Positions 47,601 to 59,600 of a DNA stretch of 64,000 bases are shown here, piece after piece (position 1 is the stretch's first letter; each line of letters opens with the position of its first letter). The translations under genes and the position numbers were made by a program. The stretch lies in NCBI RefSeq assembly GCF_963678635.1, contig NC_087068.1:23810697-23874696 (forward strand), in the 5' to 3' direction. The notes under the pieces were generated by a model. That model saw nothing but the letters and a program-made list of their open reading frames with translations, did not search any database and was not told the origin of the DNA. This stretch comes from Symsagittifera roscoffensis. Taxonomy: Eukaryota > Xenacoelomorpha > Acoela > Convolutidae.

Positions 47601-50600
47601 CTAACTAGGTGGGTGGACCGATTACTACCGTATCAATTTAAGGTTATCCATATCCTTGGAAGGGATATGGGTATCGTTGATTATCTCTCGAGAGAGCCCA
47701 ATAGAGATCCATGGCCTGAATCTGAATTAGATGAGAGATTTGTAGTGACTTCAATTGAAAATTTTCACAAAGCGCTCGACTGTTTGAGCAGTCGGTTTAT
47801 TGAAACGGATCAAAAGATTGACGTTAACATTCTAGAATATTCTGATTCTGGAATAAGAAGCAAAATTAACCACTCTAAAGACAACTCATCACACGGTTGC
47901 TGTGATGACCGGTTTGTTCAAAACTGGACAAAGCTCGACCGGAACGAAAACGGTCAAAGCTCACGTTTTCAAAGTGAACAGAATGAGAAAAACACATTAA
48001 ACAAGATCTCTCGTATTAAACAGTCGGATAAAAATTCAAACAAAAAAGATTGCAATAAAATTTCAAACCAATCGGCGATCAGTAGAAGGATGGAAAAAAA
48101 CCAATCGGGGTCAGGAAAATCGAAGAAGATAACGACCAGACAAAATGAAGAACGAAGGGACGAGTTGACAGAGCAGGTGACGGAAACTACTTTTTCCCGG
48201 ACACGTATGGTGAAAAGAGGAGCGTGCAGCAGACAGGACTCGGACACTTCCGATTCAGATTTACCCCAAGTCCAGTGGCGAATATTAAAGAGGTCAATCA
48301 AACCCAAAGGACATAAAGAGATCACATCTGCCAACTCAGCAGAGACAAACCTAATCTCATTTTGGGACCTCATGGGGGCAGAAAAATCTAATAACCCGAA
48401 AAACTTACTCGAACTCGAAGCACGGACAGTATTGGAAGATAGAAACAGACGAGAACAGGACTGGGAGAAAAATGTCCAAAAAGAAAAACCACCGATAATA
48501 GAAGTGGATCTTACGGCTGAAAGTCCGTCCGAGAGCCCAGAGGACAGTGTTATTAAAAAGGAAACGATAACTCACAAATCCAGGAAAGACGACCCTTGCC
48601 AAGTGGAGACGAGTAGAGAAAATAGTCTCGACAACCTTACCAAATTGTTCGACAGAAGCCTGTTAGCAGAGTTGATCTCCGAGGATGCTGGGATGCATAG
48701 ACTCCGGCGAGTAATTGAAAGAAACGATCGTCATAGTTTCGAGTTGATGGGTCCGTATACCAATCCTCTCTGGCACCAACTCTCCGTGGTGGATGATTGT
48801 ATATTAGTGGACAACAAGCTGGCTGTTCCGGGGCAATTGCGGCAAGCAGTGCTGAAGAGAATTTATCGCGGTCATCCAGGTCATGAAGCGATGCTAGATG
48901 TTTCGAAATACCTGTGTTGGCCGCACATGCACAAAGATATAGTCAATCTGGCGGAGGAATGCAGAAGCTGCACCCGCTACGGTAAGAATGCTAAGTACAT
49001 CATACCGAAAAATGCTAGTAAACCTTTTCCGCTGCTATCGCAGCCGGGTCAAGAATTTCAGTTAGATTATGCTGGTCCACTCGAAGAATATAAAGGAAAA
49101 AAATATATTTGCTGGTAGCAATAGATAGGTATTCTAAGTTTCCGTCGGTAAAGATCACTAAATCAACAGGGGGAAAATCGTCGACAAAATTTCTTCGTTC
49201 CTACATTGACATTCACGGAATACCCGAATCAATAAGAACCGACCAATTTTCTGGTTTTAAAGGTAAAACTATGCGAAAATATTGTTCTGACAATAACATT
49301 GAACAAAAATTCTGTCCGGTCGGGGATCATCGCGGATGCGGTTTAGTGGAATGTACTATACAAAACATCAAAAGAAGATTGGGAGTTATGTTACTAGATG
49401 AAAATGTAACATCAATAAAACTATGTCTTAGTACAATACTTCGTGATCGCCGATGGAGTAAACAAAAAACAATACAAATGTCGCCATTCGAAGCCCATTT
49501 TGGTCGATTGCCAAAAACTGAAATTAAAATTCTGAGTGACAAATTTTTACGAAATTCTGATCGTTTAGATAAAGAACACCTGGAACGTTCTGCGCTCACT
49601 GCCTCACAACTCAAAAGGCGCATTGACCAGTCTCGCGATAGCCTAAAAATTGTCAGAAAAGGACAAAACAGCCGAGATGTGAGCCCATTATTTAAACAGC
49701 AAGTTGACTCAGCACGGGATCGTGCGAGAGCGCGGGCTTTAAAGGAAATCTTGGAAGCTAATGCCAGGTGGAACCAAACCAGACGTGACAGGTGGACAAA
49801 CAAAATGTAACATCAATAAATTATGTCTTAGTACAATACTTCTTGATCTCCGATGGAGTAAACAAAAAACAATACAAATGTTGCCATTCGAAGCCAATTT
49901 TGGTCGATTGCCAAAAACTGATTATAAAATTCTGAGTGACAATGTTTTACGAAATTCTGATCGTTTAGATAAAGAACACCTGGAAAGTTCTGCGCTCACT
50001 GCCTCACAACTCAAAAGGCGCATTGACCAGTCTCGCGATAGCCTAAAAATTGTCAGAAAAGGACAAAACAGCCGAGATGTGAGCCCATTATTTAAACAGC
50101 AAGTTGACTCAGCACAGGATCGTGCGAGAGCGCGGGCATTAAAGGAACTCTTGGAAGCTAATGCCAGGTGGAACCAAACCAGACTTGACACATCTGCAAA
50201 TGACCTAAGGCGTACTGTGGAGGAGACGAGTACGATTAACCCCGAATTACGTAAAGAAATGTTGTATTCGTGGGAGCGTGGCTTTATCGACGATAAACCA
50301 GAAGATATCGTCAGTCAGCGTCAATGGTCACCCATACTGATCAGGAAAGATGAGGGGAGGAGAAGTGGAAAGGCCCTCACAAAGCCGTTCAAAGGAAAAG
50401 TCGTTGCAGAAACGCCCTCTACTGTCAAGACAGCAGCGGGGGCCATTTATAGAAAGAGTGACATTGCTAAAGCTAAGGCTGTCGTACAGGACAAAGTGAA
50501 CCATCGTCGTTCCCCAACAGGAGAAGAACCTAAGAACAAACAGCAAAAACAATCACAACGGCAATCTGAGGAACAAGAAGAAGCTGAGGATAGTGGGTCT

Positions 50601-53600
50601 GACGAATATTTACTGCTAGAGCAGCGAACTTTGGATCCAGTAGAGGCACAGAGAAAATTCCAGGACAGTCCCACAGTGGTCACATCAAAAGATATCTTGC
50701 AAGGTGGTGGTCTAAATCTAGCGGTGAAAAGGGCTAAACGTAACATGGCCGGACCCTTGACCAAACCGTCTAAAATAAAAGGGGGCGGAGGCACAAAAGA
50801 TTCGAAATAGGTCAATCGTAAGAATAAGTGCGCTGCCGCGGCAGACGAAGGACAAGAACCTCAAGCGTGTTCGTCAAACTCAGCGATTGTCCCAAAATCG
50901 ACTTCTACACCTCACAGCACTACAACCGGTAAAACGAAAGAAATATCTCGCAATACATCTCCAGAAATCATTCTGGACATTTTCAACAGTAAAGATTTAA
51001 CGGCAGCAGATTGGAATCGATTGGCTGATCAGGTACTTGAGAGAGGAGTACAGCGTACGGCCGCAGATATATTACATTCTAAAGAAAATGCATGAGAGGA
51101 TGAAGATTCTAATAACCCCCAGGGTTTTCAGACGAATCAGAAGAGGAAGAAACGTCTGTACGCAAAAGCGGGAGGTCGAAAAAAGGACCAAGTAGATACG
51201 GTGATACAATCAAACACTCTGTAAAGTCGATATCATAACATAATGATCTCTTGGATTTGAATCAGGCCGCATTAGAGGCATACAGGATCAAACTAGCAAC
51301 TTTTAAACACGATTCGACGCATTCGGTGGAAACGAAATTTGGTCTACTGGAGAAACATCTCTTTAGAAGAAAATTCGGCAGCGAGGCGCTTGATATTAAC
51401 CGTTCTTGGAATGCTGAGTGGCGGGTTCTACTACAATTTGAGGAAGGGCACCAGGAAAAAGAAGGAAAGTGATGAAACCAAGTCGCGAATGCACAAGAGA
51501 CAAATTAAAAAGCAAAGCCAAAAGAAAAAACTTCTTAAATTGAGTATTAAAACTCCTAAGCATTATTATTAAAATTTGATATAAATTTGAATAAAATTTT
51601 CTTGGTCATGCGGGGTATGTGGTACCGCAACTGCTCCTGCATTTGCAGTAACCATATTATGGCCTTGGCCTAATTGTTCATATTGTTATCCATAAATTAT
51701 ATTATGTTATTATTTATATCAAGGTCAATAATGCGTCACCTTTATTGTCATTGAAGAGATTCACTCTCTCAACTGTAGCTCGGCGTACAGTTAGCCACAG
51801 ATATTAGGCTGATGAAACAATACGGTTTCAACATTAAATTAACTCTTAGAAACCACTACTGTTTTCATTATAAAACACCAGAGGTTTTATCCGTTATCAC
51901 AAGAGGTTTTATCCGTTATCACAATTACACTCAAAAGGTATTTTTGTCTTGAGCTTAAAATTGAAAAAACATTTCACCTGTGATTGTTTTTGTAAAGTTA
52001 TAGTGGTTTAAAAACAGCCATTTTGGCCAATTTGGGACATTAACGCGCGATATATTTCGCGCTTTTAACGCGTAGTCTGAGATTTTAGAATTCGTTCCAA
52101 ATTGGTTGAAGAAAGCTTATTTGCCATAATTTTTTTTGTTACTAGGAGCGAAATCTATCACTTCGTACTTTATATGGCGTATGGGGGGATGATTTTCGCA
52201 AAAATCTCAAATGAAAAAAAGTATACATTTCATATATTTTTTACATTTAATTTTTCATGTTATTACTGCACCATAGACCCTAAAAGGCAGACAAAAAATT
52301 CAGGGCCTCGCCCTGATCCAAGCAGTCTTGTTTTTATTTGAAATTGAGTTCAAATTTGCTACTCAAATCCAAATTGCCCGACTATTTGCTATAGTTTATT
52401 TCATGACTTGCTATAAATGATGCTTACCTAGTTGTTTCTCTTTGATCTGTAGTTGTTTTATGTTCTGCAGTGTCCGCAACTCCTGTTCCCTCAATTCCCC
52501 ATTCTCGTAGTCCAATTCCTCGCTCTTGTCCGACATCTTCTGGATCTGGGAGTTGATGGACACGTTCTCACGAATTGTCCTCTTAGTTGTCTCCGCCATC
52601 ATCTTGTTCGACACCTGAAACAGCACACGGTTCGAAATATCAGCAATACGTGTGACTGGTGTTGCCTGTCTCTAAATCCAAGGATTGGTGGTTCGAGACC
52701 CGCTTAATTATTCGAATAACTGAATACTGAATTCTGATTGAATAATATAATTTCCGGGAATTTCGATCTTTGACCTTAAAGTTTCTTCCTTTTCTTGGCC
52801 ACACTAATTTTGATGATAAGCAAAAGTTGGTGTAAAATTTCAATAAACATTCAGGTACCTTTCTGAAGTCGGATGCGACAATGTTGACCTTGTGCATCAT
52901 GTCTTTCTTCAGTCTGTCTCTGTCTTTGAGTGACTTGGCCTCCAGATTGGACAGGTGTTGCTTGTGAAGCGAGTCCCTGAAATGGTACATTCAGTTGAAT
53001 TGAAGAGTTGACCAATAACATTTTGTAAAAATTAAATGACTGCCGAGATAGGGGAAAATATAATGCAACGACCAAAATGTTTAGTTCATTACAAATTCAA
53101 CTAATGAAGCGATTCACTAAAGAAAAAATAAAATGTTTTGAAGCAATTTGTAGTGAAAAACATAAGTTTCACGAAATACAAGTTTAAGCAGCCCTAAGCC
53201 TCATCAAAGTGATTGAAAAAGATCTACTTTTTTAGTTGATTCAAAATTGTGATCAAATTTGATCATAAACACTTGAAATATTTAATAATAAGAAAAAATT
53301 CAATGAAGTTTAGAAGAAGAAAAAATGAAGAACTTATTGGAAAAATCAAAAAATTAGAGAGTTATCCAGTATAAATAAAAATAAGGCACCTGCCTCTTGT
53401 TGTATAGATCCTCCTGCTGCGCGTATTTCTGTTCTAGCTCCTCCCTCTGCACCTTGAATTCCTCCAGAGATGCCAGCTGACTGGCCAGTTGCATGTTCTT
53501 GGAGGTCAACTCGTCCTTCGTCTGCTGGAACTCACCCCTCAACGAGGTCAACTTGCCCTCGTACAGTTCCTAATACACAACACCTATGTTGATTAGTATG

Positions 53601-56600
53601 CTGATTAACAATACCTAACAGAGTGTTTTAAGTAATTTTATCTAACTATAGGCATTGTAATTAATAGAATCTAACAGGGCATTCATGTTGAGGCAACTTG
53701 ACAGCTGTCTGTTTTTTTGTTGCCAAATTTCATTTACTTAAACTTAGTCTGCGAAGATGCTTAGTGATATTTAGAATTTGATGGCGTTCTGTTTTCGACT
53801 AATTTCAGTTGAAACTTGCTTTGAATAAAAAAACGAATCAGCATGATAGCAAATGGTCAATTTTCTTCGATATTTCAGTTATCGATGCTCATTTTTACGG
53901 AGACGTGAACCAGTTACCTTCTCCGCATCCTTAGCCTGCTGCAGGCCTAGAGTTCGATCCTTGCAGTCGGCCACTTCGTCCTCTTTCTCCCCCACGGTGG
54001 AGGCGACCCCCTTCACAAACTGCTGCTGCTCCATACTCAGTCTGTCATAGTTGTTCCCTATCTCTTTGCTGGAGTCCTAACTCACAAAACAAAATAAGAT
54101 TAAAAAGAATAGCAGGTGTGTGTGGAGTTAAAGTAAAATGTTGTTGCTACTGTTATTGATGCAGAAAAAACAAAGATCCAATAATTATTATGTAGCTTAC
54201 ATTAAGCTATCACCAATCAATAGAATTTAATAAACAAAAAATCATAAATTAAATTTTTAAATTTTAAACATGGGCTAAATTTTAACGCCACATATCAGGT
54301 CCATGATAGATAAATCAATTCAATACAAAGTTTTTGAGTGTTATCCATCTTTGCATCACAATCCAAAATATTCTTTCGATGTAAACGTGAAAGGCGGAAA
54401 ACTTTTGAAACTTTTGCAGACGTTTTTTTTTCTTTTTACGTTGACAATTGATTTCCCGAGCTCTCACAAATCACTGTTTTGAGCAAATTTTCACGCCGCA
54501 GGCAAATTTCTGAAAAAAAAAAACAACTAAATAAGCGTTTTTAGGCTCTTTTTTTGGAAAATGTTGACCGAGATTTTGCTATTTTTCTGCGCACTTCTTC
54601 ATCTAAATTGGTAGGTATTGCTCAAAATGCTTGGTCTCGGTTTATAAGCTTTACTCACAAAAAAATTGTCTAAAAAAACTAATTTCAAAAAAAAATCAAC
54701 GAAGTTTTGTAATATCGAGTGCATCACGAGTAGGTTTTTTTACCGTTCCTTTCATCGCCGACCTAACTTTTTTTTGAGCTGAAACATTGATTTTACAAAA
54801 TTGTAGATGAAACAAAAATTGTTTGAAATTGGGTTATAATTATGCATGCTAAGTTTCAAAAAAATTTCGTGCAAAATTTTATTAAATAAAATAACAGGCG
54901 GTGGTTAGTAAGAAAACGGTAAGAAAATCCGCAAATAAACATATCTTGTCGTTTTCACTTTTTTCACTTTGTAGGACGCGCTTTGATAGATTTAAAAACA
55001 TCAGGAAATTTAGAGGTTAGGCAAATGGTTAATTGATAACTTCTTTTAAATGATGCAATCTAGAGGTCCATTATTACATTTTTGCGCATCAACTTTTTCG
55101 ATCCAATTGAAACAATCACAGAGATTTCGTATTCTTTTAACCATTCCCTCAACCCCACTCCTTTTGCAAAAGCGGTAGTGGGATATTTGTTACTAGAAAC
55201 AATATTTACATTTATGTAACCATAGTTCTTTTTTTATTAGTTATTGAATCTGCATTAAACAACTTTGTTGTTTTGAGCTTCACGGATTCTTTTCATTTCG
55301 ATTTTTGAAATGAGTGACCCTCATCATTCATGCTTTTCAGTTTTTTCCTTCAGCCAATTGTTGAAGTCCAAGAGGAGTGCTTTTTTGCTGCCATTTATGT
55401 CTAGCAGTAAGCATAGACCGAGATGGGTATTCAACTAGATTAGGATGAAGTTTCCTAGCTTCTTGGCTCAACAGATAAACTTTGTGATGATCATCTTTAA
55501 ATCACAAAAATTTTAACAACGTCGACAAGGCCAAAAATAAAATGAGAGAAACTAATGAAATTATACGAATTGTGAATTTTAGGAGGTGGAAAACCATTCA
55601 CCTGGTCAAGGTGCAAGCCAAGAATAGTGTACGGCCGTCCAAAATTTTTTTGAAGCGTATCTAATGCATCTTTATATATGACACCACTAGAACTAAATTC
55701 AGCGATTGCTGTTTTGGCTTTTCAATTTTCTATAATCAGTTTGAACTGCAGAATGCGCTGTGAATTTAAACTGCTCAAACCATTCAAGCGATAGCAGCTT
55801 TCCGTCGTAACAGGCGAACTTTCGTTCTGAATGATGATATTCACGGTTATGCAATATCTATTAAAATCATTCTCGAGCGGATTGCAAGCGATTCGCAGAA
55901 GAACAAACTTGATTTTGATAAAGTGAAGACAGCATCACTTTGGTGGGCCGGGGATGCTCGGTGTAATTATTGTCAGAAAAGTGGGAATAGGCATGCGAAT
56001 CCAAAAAATAGACTACCCATCACTAGGGATTGCAATTGGTGCTTGACCACGCAGCCATTCTTATCACGTCAGAAAAAGCCTATATGGATTCCCATAGCAC
56101 AAAGTAGCACAGCATTTGCTGATTGCCATAATTTCGTGTCACTATAACGGTAAACCTTAAAACTAGGTAGTATAGTATGCGGCACAATAGAAAATCTAAG
56201 CCGAATTTGATTTGAAACGCAAGATAAAAAAGTTTTAACGGTACCAGCAGCTGCTGGTTTGCACCAGATGATGTGAAACATCTGAAAAGGTTGTAGGAAT
56301 TAGAAAAAAAAACAAAAAAATATGTGGCTCTGTGTGCATGCTTAGGCGATAGCTCATTTTATTTTTTCCAACAAAAAACTTCAACTGGTCAGATTTCAAC
56401 TGATTTGTGGTTCTACATGGAACAAAAAAGTTTGAAACTTGATTACTATTGGGCGTTAGGTAAGTGCACTCACGGATTTTCTTCCAGCAGATCAACTAAA
56501 ATTTTGGAGGCGCATGAATAAATAGTTTGAGGTTGTTTTTCTCATTTCTCAAGCTTAGCATGTATCTCAGTCAAAAGGTCTTCTAACTTTCTAGCTTCAA

Positions 56601-59600
56601 TTTCCGTTTTCACTGATTAAACCGTCAAGTTAAAAAGGTCAAGTTATTTTTGGCTTTGTTCCAGCCTAAGACAACTTTCATACTCTTCCAGTATCATAGC
56701 TTCATAGTAGGATTTTCACGCTCCTCGTGACGTCTTAAAAAAGTTACCTCATGCTTTTTCTCACTTGACGATTCAGAGATAAGTAATTCGACAACTAGAG
56801 TATGTTGACGTCTCTCATGCTTGAGGGACCGAAAGCTTGAAATTAATTTTAGCTTTTTTGAGCCAAACAGAATTGAGTATTCAAAATCTCAAAGTAAATT
56901 GCAAAAATCTCCAAAAAAAAACAAATTCGGGCCATTAGTGTTAATATTGAACGATTAGATAATAAGCAGATGAGTTTTCAAGAATGAAAAATTTTATGAA
57001 CTTGAGCTCATAAATCTTGGTGTTTATCTGAATAGTATTACGGTTGTAACCGCAATTTATAATGTTTTTGATCATTTTCCACTGATTTAATACATTTTCT
57101 GTTAATATTGACTTTGGTTTTGTGAGAAAACCATTTAGCCAATAGGAACGCTTAGCAATTTTGATTGGTTGAAATTTTTCAAGCATTCGGTCCCTCATGT
57201 ATAAGAACCCTCCCCCTAGAGTGTGATTTAGCAGCTCTAGTTGACTCATTTTTTCTACTAACCTTAGGCGGGTGACAAGCACTGCTTATATTGTTTTTAC
57301 AATTGTTATCTGTAACATTCCTTCAGTACGAGTTTGTTGACGCTTTAGAACTGGCTTCGTTAGCTTTTTTTTTTGCTAATTTGAGCGTTCAATTCAAAGT
57401 GTCACCTCCATAAGCATTATTGAAAAAAATTTGAATGATTAAATTTTGCTCAATTAAGTGAAAGCCTGAAAACATAACTTAAGACGTGCCGTGCTACTGT
57501 TCTATAAAAATTATTTGTTTTCTCCGCAAAATTCTCACGCTCTTTATAGTTCCTGGTGTCTTCAACAGCATTTTTTAAAACAATTTTACTCGGATTGACA
57601 GCGTATCAGGTTTTTATTTCAGATTTTGTTTCGAATTTAAGCCAATGAATGATTTTTTTGCAAATCGCTTTCGAGTTTTTCTTGAGTAAAATTTGAATTC
57701 TGATTTTAATTTTTTCATCCATTTTTCGTTTTTGATTATTACTTTTAAATTTTTAAATAAACTATAGACAAAACTGAAAAGAAAAACTTAATACTAGTAC
57801 AAAAAATTTCAGCGAAAATACAACAATGTCAGTTTGCAAGAAAAGTCAGTTTGACGTCTCCAAGTTAGCACCTTCCGTCTATTGTAAGTCAACGTAATAT
57901 TCTTATTGGGTAACTGTTACATTTTTACTAAAGGGCCTAAGCAACAAGACACTCTTTAACTCGAATGAGGCGGGTTGATGAAGCTCTCTGTACTTTTGAA
58001 CAAGCACCGTTCCTTAACCTTACGTTTGTATAACTATTTAATAACACCGTACGAGACCTTTTAATATAGCAGCAGAGCAACAAAGTGAGCATTTGACCGG
58101 AAAGCAATATTAAATTTAAAAGTTTCCACAAAAGGTGGAGGATCACGCACATCGGTTAAATTCCAACAACAATAACGCCAGAAAACTGAGACTGAAAAAA
58201 CTCGTTATAATATGCATGAATTTACACTGCGAGAGCACTAAAGGTATGTTTGAGCTAAAATTTTTGTGATAATTTGTCACTTTTTATTTTCCTTTCTGTT
58301 TTTTCTAATAAAAAAACTCTTGTCCCAAGTGGTAGGTTTGTGTTTAAAAATCAATCGACTGTATTTTGTAGTACCTGGTTTTGAGTTGGAGGACTTTTAA
58401 GCCGTAAAATAAATGATTAGAATTTTAAAATGGAGAAAGTTTACTGATTGAGACAACTTGCAAGACAGTGAAGAAAATGGGGGAACATTGTTTATAAAAG
58501 TATAGCCAAAAAAATTTAAAAAATATAAGCATCTGTTTTTTAACCTTTTGGGTCTGTCCGAAAAATTTTTGAATAAAATCGCAAAATGTAGAAATCCAAA
58601 CCCCCAGCCAAATTTTCAGGAGTGTCGAGAAATTTTTTTCGGAACGCAAGGGCGGATTTAGGGGGGGGGCAGGGGGGAGCGTCCGCTCTCCCCCCCCCCC
58701 CCCCCCTCACGGATTCGACCCCCTGCCGACCCAAAGGGTCCCCCCTTTGATACTTTTTCAGAAATCCATTTTTGGCCGACCGACCCCTAAATTTTTTCTA
58801 AAGGCGCCGTTGGCGCCAATATATACTAACTTTGAACGGGGAGCGCGCGCCAAAAAAAAAACGAAAATTTTGCCAACATAGGGGCGAAACAGTGCTTTGG
58901 GAGAGCTCCAAAAATCAATTTGGTCGACCTAAAAAAAAAAGGTCGTCAAAATTTTCAAATTTTTTTGAAAATCCGCCCCCCCCCCCCCCACCCCCTCGAG
59001 AAAATCCTAGATCCGCCCCTGTCGGAACGGATGTTTTGGTATCCCGATCAAATATTCTGTCTAATTAACGCACTGTATTCCGTTCGAAAAATAGTCCAGA
59101 AAAAATCATCTCAGTTCAGCGATATTATCCATCGAAAAAATCGTGATCATTTTTTTTAAAATTTCAAACATAAATTTCAAGTCAGTTAGCTCTGCCACAT
59201 TGGAACGATGAACAAAAAATTGGATCCAGTCAAAGCCTGCTCTGAAATTGAAATCAGTTCACTGTTCGGTTTGAATTAATAAAGTAAAATTACACTCTGT
59301 AATTAACCTTCCACCACATTTGGCATATAAATGATTCGTAAAGGGTATAATCTACGTTGGAATCAAACTAATGCCGAGCCCGTCGGAATCTTTTAGTCTT
59401 TGTTTTTCATTCTATATTTGCGCTGCAACGCTCTATCATTTTAGTTTTTTAAATTATTTTCAGAGATGAAGGCGGCAATAGGAAAGAGCTCGAGAAAAAT
59501 AAGTCCAACACAGCAGCTCTTACAAGCTATTTATTAATCAAAATCGATTTCATGGTTTAACGAGTAGTTTTACAAGGTTGAGTATGAATACCGAATATGT

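Larger units (their letters stand above)
44248..51922 (+). mobile_element. Ty3/gypsy-type LTR retrotransposon, defective, in CFAP157 intron 5
   Basis: 7675 bp, TG...CA LTRs, flanked by ATTAC at 44243-44247 and 51923-51927 (5 bp target duplication). The gene order gag, protease, reverse transcriptase, RNase H, integrase is the Ty3/gypsy order. It is antisense to the host gene. The frames are broken by three in-frame TAA codons, a TAG, several frame changes and a 400 bp duplication, so this copy cannot move by itself. The LTRs differ at only 4 of 284 shared positions plus a 21 bp duplication, so insertion is fairly recent. Confidence 0.93.
44136..52329 (+). mobile_element. Family H copy 9, split by the Ty3/gypsy element
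   Basis: The first part (44136-44247) has TGTTCCGACTTTCC, CTCGAGGTGGG and the CTTCAGACAAATTTCGAC block. The second (51928-52329) resumes with ACTCAAAAGGTATT and continues through GCGCGATATATTTCGCGC to the hairpin CAGGGCCTCGCCCTG and AGCAGTCTT. Joined, they give a normal-length copy, so the LTR element arrived later. Confidence 0.88.

Noticed and set aside
47969-48373. 134-codon minus frame
   Set aside because: Antisense shadow of the charged pol linker; no independent motif.
49327-50191. Minus-strand frames of 158 and 89 codons (49327-49803 and 49922-50191)
   Set aside because: They are antisense to the integrase end and identical in pattern in both copies of the 400 bp duplication.
53389-53390. 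GT donor at CAG|GTGCC for CFAP157 exon 3
   Set aside because: It puts the conserved exon 4 out of frame and adds a residue; the GC donor restores both frame and spacing.
58647-59068. Proline-rich plus frames and the Gly-rich minus frame (58540-58734)
   Set aside because: Caused by the C and G runs of the hAT MITE.
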